Numbered from the stretch's first letter, positions 44,089-54,115 are shown. The stretch: DNA of 64,000 bases from Rutpela maculata (GCA_936432065.2 OW386290.2:143789677-143853676); one strand, 5' to 3'. Program-made: numbers and translations. Notes: generated by a model not told the origin, from the letters alone.

Positions 44089-46858
44089 AAGCCTGAACGT
44101 CCCGGTCAGGCAATTCAGCCTCTTTCACATACTTCGCCAGTCTATCCAAGTGTACGATCTTCATCTTGGACTTTTTGTTTCGTTGAATACGATAGACGAC
44201 ATCATTAATTCGGGTAATAACAGTATACGGTCCATCCCAAGGAGGTTGAAATTTCGGGGATCTCCATTCCTTCCGCTGTGGGTTGTACAGCCAAACCAGA
44301 TCCCCCACCTTGAATCCCCCTGTACTGGCATTCTGATCATAACGAGCCTTCAAGCGGTTACTAGTTCTGTTCATCTGCTCTCGATCATTCTTCGGCTGTT
44401 CTCGGCTTCCATTTCTGTAGTTGCTCATCGAAAATGGTTCTCCACGGACAGCACAATTTTTACACTTGCGACACCAGGCCTCCACATCCTGGCGACTATT
44501 AACCCAATAGAACTGTTCCCGTGCTCTACTCAATGTCTTGTTTATGCCGAAGTGTCTGCTGGATGTTTCATTATGTGCTTCCTGGAGTACTTCTGGTACA
44601 CGACACCTGGGAATCACTAGACGCATGGCAACCTGCTTCCCATCTGGGCTTTCCCATGCTCTCCTCAAAAGCCCATCTACGACCGTAAGTGAATCCCATT
44701 GTGACCATAAAGCCTTCAGCCCCACTTCTTTGTTGGAAACATCCTTCCATGCTGGACGCGTTCCCTCTTCTTTTGCTCTCAACATGGGTCCGATTTCTAC
44801 ATCGCGCAATTGCTCTTGCCTCAGAGTTTTCTTTGACCAACTCTCTGGGAGATCAACCTTGACAGTGTTGACTTCAACCATGTTTGACAATCTTTCCACC
44901 TGAGGGTAGCGCTTGCAATCTTCTTTGTCTGGTTTTCTGGATAATGCAGGAGTTTTGACTGCCTGCGTTGTCAACAGCCTGGTTTTCTCGCATTGGTCGT
45001 TCACTTTTGACAGAATAAATTGTTTGTTCCCAATCCTTAACATTCGCTTTCCTACGTCAACAATAAATCCATACTGTTCCATAATGTCCAGTCCCAAAAT
45101 GAAGTCATCCGTAATGTCAGCCACGATGACCCTGTGGTCGAACCTCAAATGCCCAATCTGCAAACCCAGGTCTACTTCTCCATGAACCGTAGCCCTGTCC
45201 CCCGTAGCTGTCCGGACGATCACTTCTTCATTTTGCCTCTTGGTAATCTTTATGCCCGATATAAATCCTGGCCGTACTATTGATGACGTAGTACCTGTGT
45301 CAATGGTAAACAAACATTTTCTTCCGTTCACATATCCATGCAACAACAGACTGCTTGCGATTCTTCGAAGCTGGGAAATCTTTATTTCTCTGGGGTCACT
45401 GCATTCCCTAGCCAGAACAACCCCCTTGGTACTGTTTTCCTGCTTCTCTTCAAGATTCACAGCATTTACTCGACTCTCCGAATTCTGCTGTCGACAGTCT
45501 CGCTTCATGTGTCCTACCTTGCCGCAGTTGTAACATTTAATACCTCCACTCGGCTTTCCTTTATTTTGTTGTTTTCTCTGCTCCCTAAGATCATCCACTT
45601 TGTTCAATAATTTGGTAAACATTTTCTGCATCTCCGTCAACATAGGGTTCTGGTTCATTTCTGGTTGCGATTCTTCGAGAGTCACAGCTCGCACTCTCGA
45701 CCTTGGAGTATCCCTGTAAGCGGCTTCTACTTCGAGTGCACGCACCAAAGCTTCGCTACTACTTTGGTGTCTCGTCAGCCTCAGAACTCGCCTGACCTCT
45801 TCGTCCCTTATACCATCTAAAAAGGCCCCCACGGCTAATTGTTCCTGGAATTCTTTAGGTGCATTTGGATACGCCAGGTGTGCCAGTCTCTCTATCGCAG
45901 CTTCAAATTCTTGTAAACTTTCCCCAGCTTTTTGCATCCGGGATTTCAGCTGAGTCTGGTATAATTGGGCAAGGTGTTGATCGCCATACCTCAAGTCTAA
46001 TGCAGCCTCCAAGACTTTAAAGTCCCTTTGTTTCTCAACTGGGATGGTTTGGAGCAACTCTGAAGCTTGGCCCCTTAATGCTAGAACTAATGCCATGGCC
46101 TTTTCCTCATTATCCCAATTGTTCGCACACGCTGCTGCCTCAAACTGCCTCTTGTACGTCGTCCAGGAACTTTGGCCATCAAAAGAAGGAGGTTTTAGTC
46201 GCTGTCCTGATGATACCACTTGCTGGCTTCCTCTATCTCTCAACTGTCGTTTAAGCCGGTCTATTTCTCCTTTGACTTCTTCTTCGAACTTGTTTACTTT
46301 GTCTTTAACTTCGGTTACTTCTCCTTTTACTTGACTGACTTCTGTCTCGACTACTCCTACTTTACCTTCGACCTTGTTTATCTCTTCTTTGACTTCACAT
46401 TTTAGTACTTCATTGGCAGAAATTATAGCGTCCTGTTGTATTTTGATTTGTTCATTTAGAATTTTCCTTAATTCTTCCTGGCGTCTTTCTTGCCCCTGTT
46501 TTTCCTCTTGATGTCGTCTTTCTTGTTCTTCTTTCTCCTCTTGCTGTCGTATCTTCAGGTCTTCCATAATTTGTCTCAATTCGTCTTTCTCTTCTTGACG
46601 TCTTCTTTCTTCATCCTCTTTTTCTTTCTGACGTCTTATTTCCTGATCTTCCATAATTTTCTTTAATTCGTCCCTTTCTTCTTGACGCCGTTTTTCTTCC
46701 TCCTGGCGTTTTCTTTCTTGCTCTTCTTTTTCTTCCTGACGTTTTTTCTCCTGTTCTTCTTTGTCTTCCTGCCGTTGCTGCGCCATCATTTTTTGGAATT
46801 GTTCGAATAAGTCCTGTATTTGTTTATCGGATGCCATACTTCTTGTTGTTACGGGCAT
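44087..46858 (-). CDS. Gag-protease-partial integrase polyprotein, single open frame
   Basis: 923 codons from ATG at 46858. Residues ~15-140 are a highly charged Glu/Arg/Lys/Gln coiled coil, and ~150-215 are further coiled-coil heptads. ~225-400 is a Gag capsid-like region (LKPPSFDG, AMALVLALRGQA). The CCHC knuckle CYNCGKVGHMKRDC is at 442-455. The aspartic protease starts with DTGTTSSIV at 520. Next comes, without RT or RNase H, the integrase HHCC zinc-binding domain (H769 in RHFGINK to CRKCKNC near 800), then, without the DDE core, a basic C-terminus with the GPY/F-type WDGPYTVI at ~872. Both deletions keep the frame. What remains could give Gag, protease and nucleic-acid binding but no reverse transcription or integration. 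Confidence 0.9.
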   Translation of the reverse strand: MPVTTRSMASDKQIQDLFEQFQKMMAQQRQEDKEEQEKKRQEEKEEQERKRQEEEKRRQEERDELKKIMEDQEIRRQKEKEDEERRRQEEKDELRQIMEDLKIRQQEEKEEQERRHQEEKQGQERRQEELRKILNEQIKIQQDAIISANEVLKCEVKEEINKVEGKVGVVETEVSQVKGEVTEVKDKVNKFEEEVKGEIDRLKRQLRDRGSQQVVSSGQRLKPPSFDGQSSWTTYKRQFEAAACANNWDNEEKAMALVLALRGQASELLQTIPVEKQRDFKVLEAALDLRYGDQHLAQLYQTQLKSRMQKAGESLQEFEAAIERLAHLAYPNAPKEFQEQLAVGAFLDGIRDEEVRRVLRLTRHQSSSEALVRALEVEAAYRDTPRSRVRAVTLEESQPEMNQNPMLTEMQKMFTKLLNKVDDLREQRKQQNKGKPSGGIKCYNCGKVGHMKRDCRQQNSESRVNAVNLEEKQENSTKGVVLARECSDPREIKISQLRRIASSLLLHGYVNGRKCLFTIDTGTTSSIVRPGFISGIKITKRQNEEVIVRTATGDRATVHGEVDLGLQIGHLRFDHRVIVADITDDFILGLDIMEQYGFIVDVGKRMLRIGNKQFILSKVNDQCEKTRLLTTQAVKTPALSRKPDKEDCKRYPQVERLSNMVEVNTVKVDLPESWSKKTLRQEQLRDVEIGPMLRAKEEGTRPAWKDVSNKEVGLKALWSQWDSLTVVDGLLRRAWESPDGKQVAMRLVIPRCRVPEVLQEAHNETSSRHFGINKTLSRAREQFYWVNSRQDVEAWCRKCKNCAVRGEPFSMSNYRNGSREQPKNDREQMNRTSNRLKARYDQNASTGGFKVGDLVWLYNPQRKEWRSPKFQPPWDGPYTVITRINDVVYRIQRNKKSKMKIVHLDRLAKYVKEAELPDRDVQA

Positions 46859-47284
46859 ACGATGAAATTAAAATAAAATAAATTTAACTGTTACGTCAAT
46901 ATCGGTAATAGAACTTTCCAGAAAAATCTCGAATTAGCACGAAAAAGTCTTATTCAGAGTCTTTTGTCACTATCCAGTTCAGAGAATTTAATAATCTCCA
47001 CTAATGTCCAAATAGAAAAGTTCTAGAAATTTTTCACGCACTAACACAAATAAATGAGTCTTTTTCAGTGTCTCTATCACTTCTCAGTTCAAAGGATTTA
47101 ATTATCACACTAATGTCCTAATAAAATGTTCTACAATGTCTCAGAAATGCACTTAACACTATTTTCCTGTTCGAAAATAACCCTCGAACAATGTCCAGTA
47201 AATTAGTCCTGTGTTAGCACTAACCCTCGAGAATCCTTCTCGAACACTCCAGCACAACTTCAGAGCTCCTCTTGTCATAAAATT

Positions 47285-47299
47285 CCGCTTCTGACACCA
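47285..47299 (-). promoter_or_regulatory. Primer binding site, tRNA-Leu type
   Basis: On plus, CCGCTTCTGACACCA lies three bases inside the 5' LTR. It equals the 3' end of a leucine tRNA (acceptor end plus CCA), so the minus-strand element RNA would anneal to it to prime first-strand synthesis. Assignment to tRNA-Leu is from memory of insect tRNA-Leu 3' ends. Confidence 0.75.
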
Positions 47300-47387
47300 A
47301 TTTGTCACGTGTTTCCACCCTTAGGAAACCACCCTCGCAAAATCCGTGGGTTCCAAAAATTATAACAAGAGATGTCCACTAACACAC

Positions 47388-47393
47388 TTTATT
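47388..47393 (-). terminator. LTR polyadenylation signal
   Basis: AATAAA on minus, in TTTAATAAAGTGTGTTAG, with a G/T-rich tract after it. It lies downstream of the TATA box within the LTR, as needed for R-region processing. The functional one for this element would be the copy in the 3' LTR (near 43690). Confidence 0.65.
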
Positions 47394-47558
47394 AAATATT
47401 TACTGGATACTTCACAATACTATTATTAATTTAAATACACTTTACTGACTAAAAATCACAATGTTTATTACTTTGTTTATCTTTGAACTCTTAACCTCAC
47501 TTTCTATACTTTCTGAACTTTCTGAACTTCTGAACTACTCGCCGAGAATGCGGTCAGT

Positions 47559-47566
47559 CTTTTATA
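47559..47566 (-). promoter_or_regulatory. LTR TATA box
   Basis: On minus, TATAAAAG inside GGTATAAAAGACTGACCGC. Transcription would start 25-30 bases downstream, near 47530, and proceed leftward through the 5' untranslated region to the gag ATG at 46858. The same sequence exists in the other LTR. Confidence 0.7.
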
Positions 47567-47770
47567 CCTAAAAATGACAGATCTCGATTGTTCTGTGATG
47601 ACGCCACCATTCTCTAGAGAATTCCAGATGTCACTTTGGAATCTTCTGGTAGGTTCTTTTTCGAGTAGGTGCAAATACACTACATTCATTCAGACATTCG
47701 ATCTGTTGAAGTCTGCCTACTTTTTAGTAACATAACCTTAAATTTTAAGGGGTGCAACATATTACAATAT

Positions 47771-48439
47771 CATTGAATCAGCGAAACAGTGATTTTTGAA
47801 CTTGCATTTGTGATTGGCCGGATGCAGTGAATTATGAATCGATAATTCACTACAGTGAATTATAGGTATGATTTTTCAACAAAAAAATACTAATAATTGT
47901 CATATAACTAAATAGGTGTAGAAAAAGTATGTCATTGTAAGTATTAAAGGTTTCATATTGTGAAAAATTCTGCTCGGTACTCAGAATTATTGGATTTTTA
48001 GTCGGGGTTTTTAAAATTAATAATTTTATTTTTTTATTCAATATATTATTAGATCGACAGAGTTATGTATTAATCGATCAATCATTATGAGTTCACCACG
48101 TTTAATTCTATTGACTTCTTGTAAAGAATTTTAATATTCCAGACTGAGCTCATCACGTTCGTTGTTTTAAAAACATTCTCTCATTTTATTTTTTGGTTCG
48201 TTGTCTTTATGACCACCTGCCACTAGTTTATGTTTTTTCCTTCATAAAGGTGTAATTTATCTAAACACAATCACGACATCATATGCACAAGAGATGTGCT
48301 GCACATTCCATGCATCACCAATGCCTGCTAGTGTTTAATGATCAAATTAATACGAATATCTCTGGACCGGACATGCTATGCATCTAATAATTGCCTTTTG
48401 TTCAGGAATATCCATCACAATAGCTCTTCGCAGCTATCG
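47771..48439. other. Gene-free spacer
   Basis: A small palindrome around GTGAATTATGAATCGATAATTCAC (47828-47852) and A/T-rich sequence. No coding. Confidence 0.4.
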
Positions 48440-48680
48440 TTAATATACAAAGTTATAGTACGGGCACTGTCTGAGAGCAAGAAGACCTCAAACTGTGCAA
48501 AATAAAAGTGAACAATGCAACTTATGGCTGCACAAAAACTGAAGTCACATTCTTATCTTAAATGACCTGCTGAATTCGATTATGGTGGTCGCAACTCGAT
48601 TTGGAATTGCGAGATCAAAAAAATTCCACTTTTCCACTTTTTTATGAAATTTCTTGGAAATACAGTATTTTACATTCCTC
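48440..48680 (+). repeat. Repeat family E, copy 2
   Basis: CAAAATAAAAGTGAACAATGC, AAAAACTGAAGTCACATTC and GGTCGCAACTCGATTTGGAA parallel 34690-34930 in order and spacing. It runs straight into family F at about 48690, as if E and F were adjacent modules of one element. Confidence 0.6.
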
Positions 48681-48689
48681 ATCCCATCC

Positions 48690-48950
48690 TGGGCTCGATT
48701 TTCAAGAAACAAACAATGGAGGAAACCGCGATCGTCTATCTTTTTCGACTACCGAGCTACAGAGCGTTTTTTGAAAATTGGCATTTTTGGATGACCTCTA
48801 TATCTCAATTACTAAGTGTCGAATCGAAAATCGAGTAAAACATTCTGAAGGCACTTTTGTCAGCAGAATTCGTTGCTGATAAGATAAAAATTATGCATGC
48901 CTCAGTTTTCGAGACATAGGCATAACTTTTGTTACACCTTGTAAATTATT
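48690..48950 (+). repeat. Repeat family F, copy 2
   Basis: GCTCGATTTTCAAGAAACAAA, GCGATCGTCTATCTTTTTCG, CTACAGAGCGTTTTTTGAAA and CGAATCGAAAATCGAGTAA match copy 1 at 5870-6020 and copy 3 at 55030-55210 (reversed). Confidence 0.6.
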
Positions 48951-49285
48951 TCATTACTCGATCACAACTTAAGTTATACTTAAGCTATACAACGATATAT
49001 CATATGTCATATTTATCTCTAGAGAAAGTGATTAATTTTCGAAAAATTTAATATATCTGTGAGGAGACTATTAACAACAACAACACTCACAATATAAAAT
49101 AGTTTTGCCAAAAATAAGAAAACTAAACTACAATAAATGTTCGAATTGACTTCCATTGACATCTATGCATTTTTGACACCTTCTCCTTAGAGCATTTGTT
49201 GCATTTCTATATAATAGTACAGTACATAGAAGTAAGAAATATGCAAAACTTCGGAATAATGTCATATTGAACGGATATCGTTCAT

Positions 49286-51265
49286 TTTTGGCAGCATAAT
49301 AGTAAATGCTTCACAGAAAAGTTTCTATATTGTGCGGGGGCTTGCTAATTTATAGGGGGTGGATGCTACCCCTTCTCAGGGGGTGGCACTTAAAAAATAT
49401 ATATATTTATTGGAGCTGAAAAAGAACCAAATTTTAAAAAGAAAGGTTCTATGCAATTTTTCACATAAATTGATAGTTTTTAAGTTATAACGATTTCGAA
49501 ATTGCGATTTTAGCTTAAAAAAAGGTATTTCCAAACGGCCTTCGTCAAGTATCTCGAAAAGTATTGCTTTATCGAAAAAATGTTACAGAGCAATTACAGA
49601 AAGTACAAACTGGGAATTAAGTATATTTTTTGTTTATTGATGTAGGATTAATAATTTCGGAGATATTTAAGTTTATATTTGACATCCAAGTGTTCATAAG
49701 ATAATTATTTAGTGAGAGTTAAATATCTCAGAAACTGTGACACCTCGTCAAGAATGCTAATAGGTAGAATAATAGGTTATTAATTAAGCTTTCAACTATT
49801 TTTTAATTTGTTTCTGTAGCATAAAAAACAAAGAAGTTATGACCGAAGCAATGTGCGTCTTCACATTTTTTAATAACAAAATCGCTATTTTGTTACTGTA
49901 ATTAGCCAGTAAATAAAAAAAAGGAATTTCAAACACTGTTTCTCATTAATATATAGCATGACGTAGATGCTCAAATTTTTTCGTTTCCATACAGCACTTG
50001 CTTTAGAAAAAAATACAGTTTAAACTATAAAGTTATTTTCGATAAAACGTATTTTTTTTCCTTTTCCAAATATCTCAATAAATATTAGTTGTATGGAAAA
50101 ATGGGTAGAGACCAAAAATAAAGCTTATAAACTGATAACAAATTTCGATTTTTTATTCATTTACATATTTTTTTGTATCTATTTATTTTACGTCGGCCTA
50201 TTTCCGCTAACCCCAACCTGGAAATTTTGCCCAACCTCTTCCCTTAAGAAGAGTAGGGATCTTTTACTTGCCTAACATTTAATAGACAAGGGGCCGAATG
50301 CTTTACATCCCCTCCGAAGGATGGTATATCCACTACGTAATCCTCGTCTGAAATTACGTAGCTTCCACGTATACACTGATATATAAGCCGCTAGAAGGTG
50401 GAACGAGAACGCTGTATTTCCCAAGATGGGTCACCCATCCAAGTACTAACCGCGCTCGACGTTGCTTCAACGGAATATCGACTGACATTCACATTGAAGT
50501 CGCCTCTACGCTCGCCCTATTTATTTATATTGATTTAATAGTTTCGAAGTTTGCAAATGTCGTCCGAACGTTTATGAGACGAAAAATGCAGTATAATTGT
50601 TAAATATCTCAGAAATTGTAACACCTACGTCACGCAAGTTAAGAAATGAAATTAAAGACAATTAATTGTGCTTTCAAATTATTTTTTACTCGTTTCTGTA
50701 GCATAAGAAATAAAGAAGTTATGACGGAAAAATGCGCGTATTTATATTTTTTTATATAAAAGGGTCGCCATTTTGTTACTATAATTAGCTAGTAATTTTA
50801 AATAAATAATCTCAAATACAGTTTTTTGTTAAAATGTAGCAATGCATTTTAAACTTTAAAGGTAATTTCGAAACACTTGGATGCAAAATATAAACTTAAA
50901 TATCTCCGAATTTATTAATCCTACATTAATAAACAAAAAATAATTAATTCCCAGTTTGTACTTTCTGTATTTGGTCTGTAATATTTTTTCGATAAAGTAA
51001 TACTTTTCGAGATACTTGACGAAAGCTAAAATCGCAATTATGAAATCGTTATAACTTAAAAACTATCAATTTATGTGAAAAATTGCATAAAACCTTTTCT
51101 TCTTAAAATTTGATTCTTTTTCAGCTCCAATAAATATATATATATACATATATATTTTTTAAGTGCCACCCCTGAGAAGGGGTGGCATCCACTCCCTATA
51201 AATTAGCAAGCCCCCGTACAATATAGAAACTTTTCTGTGAAGCATTTACTATAATACTGCCAAAA
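49286..51265. repeat. 2-kb foldback with internal direct repeats and a 5S-like segment
   Basis: TTTTGGCAG-ATAGTAAATGCTTCAC at the left pairs with its inverse ending at 51265. GCACTTAAAAAATATATATA and AGCTGAAAAAGAACCAAATTT pair similarly. Inside, a ~260-bp segment at 49710-49965 recurs in direct orientation at 50590-50845 (TTAAATATCTCAGAAA, GTTTCTGTAGCATAA). The span 50170-50530 is a different, GC-richer sequence with 5S rRNA similarity. Relatives of the arms occur at 62440-62800. Confidence 0.65.
50405..50490 (-). ncRNA. 5S rRNA-derived segment (SINE3-like)
   Basis: On minus: GTCGAGCGCGG, TTAGTACTTGGATGGGTGACC and CATCTTGGGAAATAC. These align with the internal control region (box A, intermediate element, box C) of 5S rRNA, with changes at many positions. 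About 75 of ~120 bases are recognisable, and the 5' end is replaced. A unique GC-richer body follows to ~50180. This is the plan of 5S-derived SINEs, where the 5S part is the Pol III promoter. Confidence 0.65.
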
Positions 51266-51451
51266 GTTGGCAGTGGTTATATTGGGAGATCCAGCTGGCC
51301 ACAAAATAGAACCATTATTGTTTCCTGAAAATTAAACAATATCTAAACTATTTTGTTGTTTATTAAAGTCTAGTTAGCTAAATTAATTTTTAGTTATCAA
51401 TTTAGTTAACTTAGCTAACTAGACTTTGATAAACCAGTCCTGAGTTATATA

Positions 51452-52238
51452 CAGTGTGTCCAACTAAGTCGGCACCATATGGGAAACTTTTTTATTATTG
51501 GTTTTATGAAAAAAAAGTTATTCTTGATAAAAAGTTTTGCATGGCCTAAAACTCAAAAGGAAATAATCAGATATCAATTTTTTTCCAGTCGTATACGGGG
51601 TTTGTCGAAAAATGTAAATTTTGCTCAAGAGTAAAGTACCTTTATTTATTACAACATCGACAATCGTTGTTAAGAAAAGTCGATCCTAATTGAAAACTAC
51701 GGTCAGATATCCAATATTATCCATCTACCATGAAAAAACAATCTTTAATAATTTTCGGATATATTATCTATTTTTTCATGGTAGATGGATAATACTGGAT
51801 ATCTGACCGTAGTTTTCAATTAGGATCAACTTTTCTTAATATCGACAATTGTTATTAAGAAAAGTTGATCCAAATTGAAAACTACGCTCAGATATCCAGT
51901 ATTATCCATCTACCATGAAAAAATAGATATACCCAAAAATTATTAAAAATCATTTTTTCATGGTAGATGGATAATATTGGATATTTGACCGTAATTTTCA
52001 ATTAGGATCAACTTTTCTTAATAACGATTGTCGATATTGTAATAAATAAAGGTACTTTACTCTTGAGCAAAATTTACATTTTTCGACAGACCTCGTATAT
52101 GACTGCAAAAAATTGATATCTGATTATTTCATTTTGGGTTTTAGGCCATGCAAAACTTTTTATCAAGAATACCTTTTTTTTCATAAAACCGATAATAAAA
52201 AAGTTTCCCATATGGTGCAGACTTAATTGGACACACTG
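51452..52238. mobile_element. 787-bp TA-flanked element with two consecutive internal hairpins
   Basis: The ends CAGTGTGTCCAACTAAGTC and the inverse GGACACACTG are flanked by TA (51450-51451, 52239-52240). Outer arms stay paired for ~210 bases (CTTGAGCAAAATTTACATTT and its inverse). The core repeats a ~55-bp block (containing ATATCC-ATATTATCCATCTACCATG) four times in alternating orientation, forming two tandem hairpins (51670-51838 and 51865-52022). No coding. The ends resemble those of the MITE at 25969. Confidence 0.85.
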
Positions 52239-52240
52239 TA

Positions 52241-52640
52241 TATCAAATCCTCCCCAAATTGAGCATTTAAATAATTTACCGTGAAAAAAAATGAGGAGCT
52301 ATTATTTGGTATCCAATAAAACCACACTATACACCAAATTCAAATCGTCCTTGACGATTTACTGTAGCGGTGCGTGCGGATTTTCATGGTGGTTATTATG
52401 CCGATTAAAAATTCCGGCACTGCTTACATGGGCCTCGTCTGTCCATATAATTGTTCTTTCAAATCCTGGCACTTCATTGCACTGACGCAAAAACGTGGCA
52501 AAAGTCGAGACTCCTTTGAAATCGATTTGGTATAGATGGTGACTAATCCTAATTTTGTAGGGTTTGAATTTATTTTTTTTGTAAGCAACGCAACGCAGTT
52601 GTTTTTGGGATTCCTAAATTTTCCTGTATTTCGCGAGACT
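52241..52640 (-). pseudogene. Tc1/mariner-IS630-type transposase, middle part
   Basis: Minus strand: EIQENLGIPKTTALRCLQKK (end of a helix-turn-helix), then after a slip FKPYKIRISHHLYQIDF, FATFLRQC, ERTIIWTDEAHVS (first catalytic aspartate, WTDEA) and FNRHNNHHENPHAP. A stop is followed by RFEFGV-stop-CGFIGYQIIAPHF. This block order suits insect mariner-like proteins with the NRHN-x-HYW-type segment. It is cut at 52240 by the double-hairpin element, so the remaining catalytic residues are lost. Confidence 0.75.
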
Positions 52641-52894
52641 CAAAATAATCAATAACATATTGTTCGTAAAGTATGGTCATATAAATTTCTTATGTAAACT
52701 TTCTTTTCATAATTATTAGACATATTCAAACGAATTTAATATAAATTAGACCCGTAATAATCAGTAATGAGTGCATACTTCTTAAAGTATAGTATGATCA
52801 TAATATAAATTTCTTAGTTAAATTTTCAAGTGAGGTTTTTCATAATTATTAAAAATATTCGAACGGATTTAATTTAAATTAAACCCGAAATAAT

Positions 52895-54115
52895 CAATGA
52901 TGCGAGAGGATCATGAACAAACTGGGAAAGGACCAAACATACTAGGAAAGAAAAGCAAGGGGAGAAATGAATTCGACAAAGATATCGCAGCGATATATAC
53001 TCTACCAGAATCAGAAACGGACGAATCAAAAGACTCAGAAGAAGAAGAACATTTGCAGAAGCAGACATACAAAAAAATGAGCACAAACAACAGAAACACA
53101 AAAAAGAGGAGCATAAATATCACGAACACAATGCGGCAATGCAATTCATAAACACCTACACTGCCCATCACCCACTCCTGTACCATGCGTCATGTGACTC
53201 TCGCTGCTGACAAAAAGCATGATCCATATCCAACCCAGCACCGGAAACCGAGGAATCAGAAGACTCAGCAAAAGAAGATTTGAAGAAGCAGAAACACAAA
53301 AAGAGGAGCATAAACACTCCATATCACCACACAACGCGGCAACATATTTCACAAGAAGACTCAGAAGTCCAGAACCAAAAACACAAAAAAGGGAGCTGAA
53401 TAGACTGGCGGTACATGACTAGTCAGGTGCAACGTTTTTAAAATGCATGCCAATCATATATATAAATGAAATTACCATGAATATGCCAGAAACGCAAATT
53501 TTAGGCACTCGTCGCGTGCAGAAGGGTGTGCAAATCGATTTTGTTTGTTTTTTTTTTAATTTTAAAATGGATCCCAATAGTGCCAAACGAAAAGCCGTGA
53601 AAAAGAATCCAGCGGAAATTCATTGGCATGCAGTTTCCGCGCGCAAAACAACCTTTGATGCGCACATTAAATAGTAAAATTTTGGATGATATTGATTTTG
53701 GATTTGTTTTCAAGGCTTTTCATTTGGCACTACTGGCATCCATTTTAAAATTTAAAAAAAAAACAAAAAAATCGATTTGCACATCCTTCTGCGCGCGACG
53801 ACTGCCTAAAATTTGCGTTTCTGGCATATTCATGATAATTTCATTCATGTATATGATTGGCATGCATTTTAAAAACGTTGCACCTGACTGGTCATGTACC
53901 GCCAGTCTATAAACGCTCCCTCACGACACAATGCGGGAACGCATCTCACAAATACCTACACTTCCCATCCTACATTCCTTTACCATGCGCCATGTGGCTC
54001 TCGCTGCTGGCAACAAGCATGACGTGAGTCCAGCTCAGCGTGGACGTAGCAGGCCCCTGGGAGTGGCAGCAATTCCTACCGCACGCTGGTAAATCAATCA
54101 ATCAATCAATTACAG
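52895..54115 (+). repeat. Repeat family G, copy 1, interrupted by a MITE
   Basis: A/G-rich sequence with TATATACTCTACCAGAATCAG, GAAGAAGAACATTTGCAGAAG and GCTGCTGGCAACAAGCATGA, ending GCACGCTGGTAAATC(AATC)n near 54092-54110. The same series lies at 56470-56840. A short tandem AATC tail suggests a retroposed element. The acidic 84-codon frame (52897-53151) is A/G composition and is not conserved in the second copy. 53403-53907 is a nested MITE. Confidence 0.55.
53403..53907. mobile_element. 505-bp palindromic TA-flanked MITE (GACTGGCGGTACATG ends)
   Basis: GACTGGCGGTACATGACTAG is mirrored at the right by its inverse ending TGTACCGCCAGTC. Arms of about 200 bases pair (TTTTAAAATGCATGCCAATCA with its inverse, AAATCGATTTTGTTT with AAAAAATCGATTT). 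TA is on both sides (53401-53402, 53908-53909). Family G copy 2 (56640-56690) provides a related empty site. Frames inside are products of the palindrome. Confidence 0.85.

Larger units (their letters stand above)
43604..47766 (-). mobile_element. Ty3/gypsy LTR retrotransposon, internally deleted, young
   Basis: Two near-identical LTRs (43604-44075 and 47303-47766) with TG...CA ends, flanked by the 4-bp duplication ATAT (43600-43603 and 47767-47770). A tRNA-Leu-type primer site and a polypurine tract lie at the expected places. The body holds one 923-codon frame with Gag, zinc knuckle, protease and only the zinc-binding and C-terminal parts of integrase. Reverse transcriptase, RNase H and the integrase DDE core are missing, and no env is present. 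LTR identity implies a recent insertion, so it was probably moved by enzymes supplied by a complete relative. Confidence 0.95.
47303..47766 (-). repeat. 5' LTR (relative to element transcription)
   Basis: 464 bp, carrying U3, R and U5. U3 (toward 47766) contains a GAATCTTC motif (47639-47646) and a TTCTCTAGAGAATTC palindrome. A TATA box lies at 47559-47566, and AATAAA on minus at 47388-47393, followed by a GTGTTAGTGG stretch. Confidence 0.95.

Noticed and set aside
44150..46405. Several plus-strand frames of 60-156 codons in the LTR element
   Set aside because: They are antisense shadows of the 923-codon gag-pol frame.
46300..46830. Host coiled-coil (myosin-like) gene
   Set aside because: The coiled coil is in one frame with a CCHC knuckle, a retroviral-type protease and an integrase zinc domain between two LTRs.
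50405..50490. Functional 5S rRNA gene
   Set aside because: Only about 75 diverged bases correspond. The 5' end of 5S is replaced and the sequence is fused to an unrelated body.
52897..53151. 84-codon acidic protein in family G
   Set aside because: Composition reflects an A/G-rich strand; the frame is not kept in family G copy 2.
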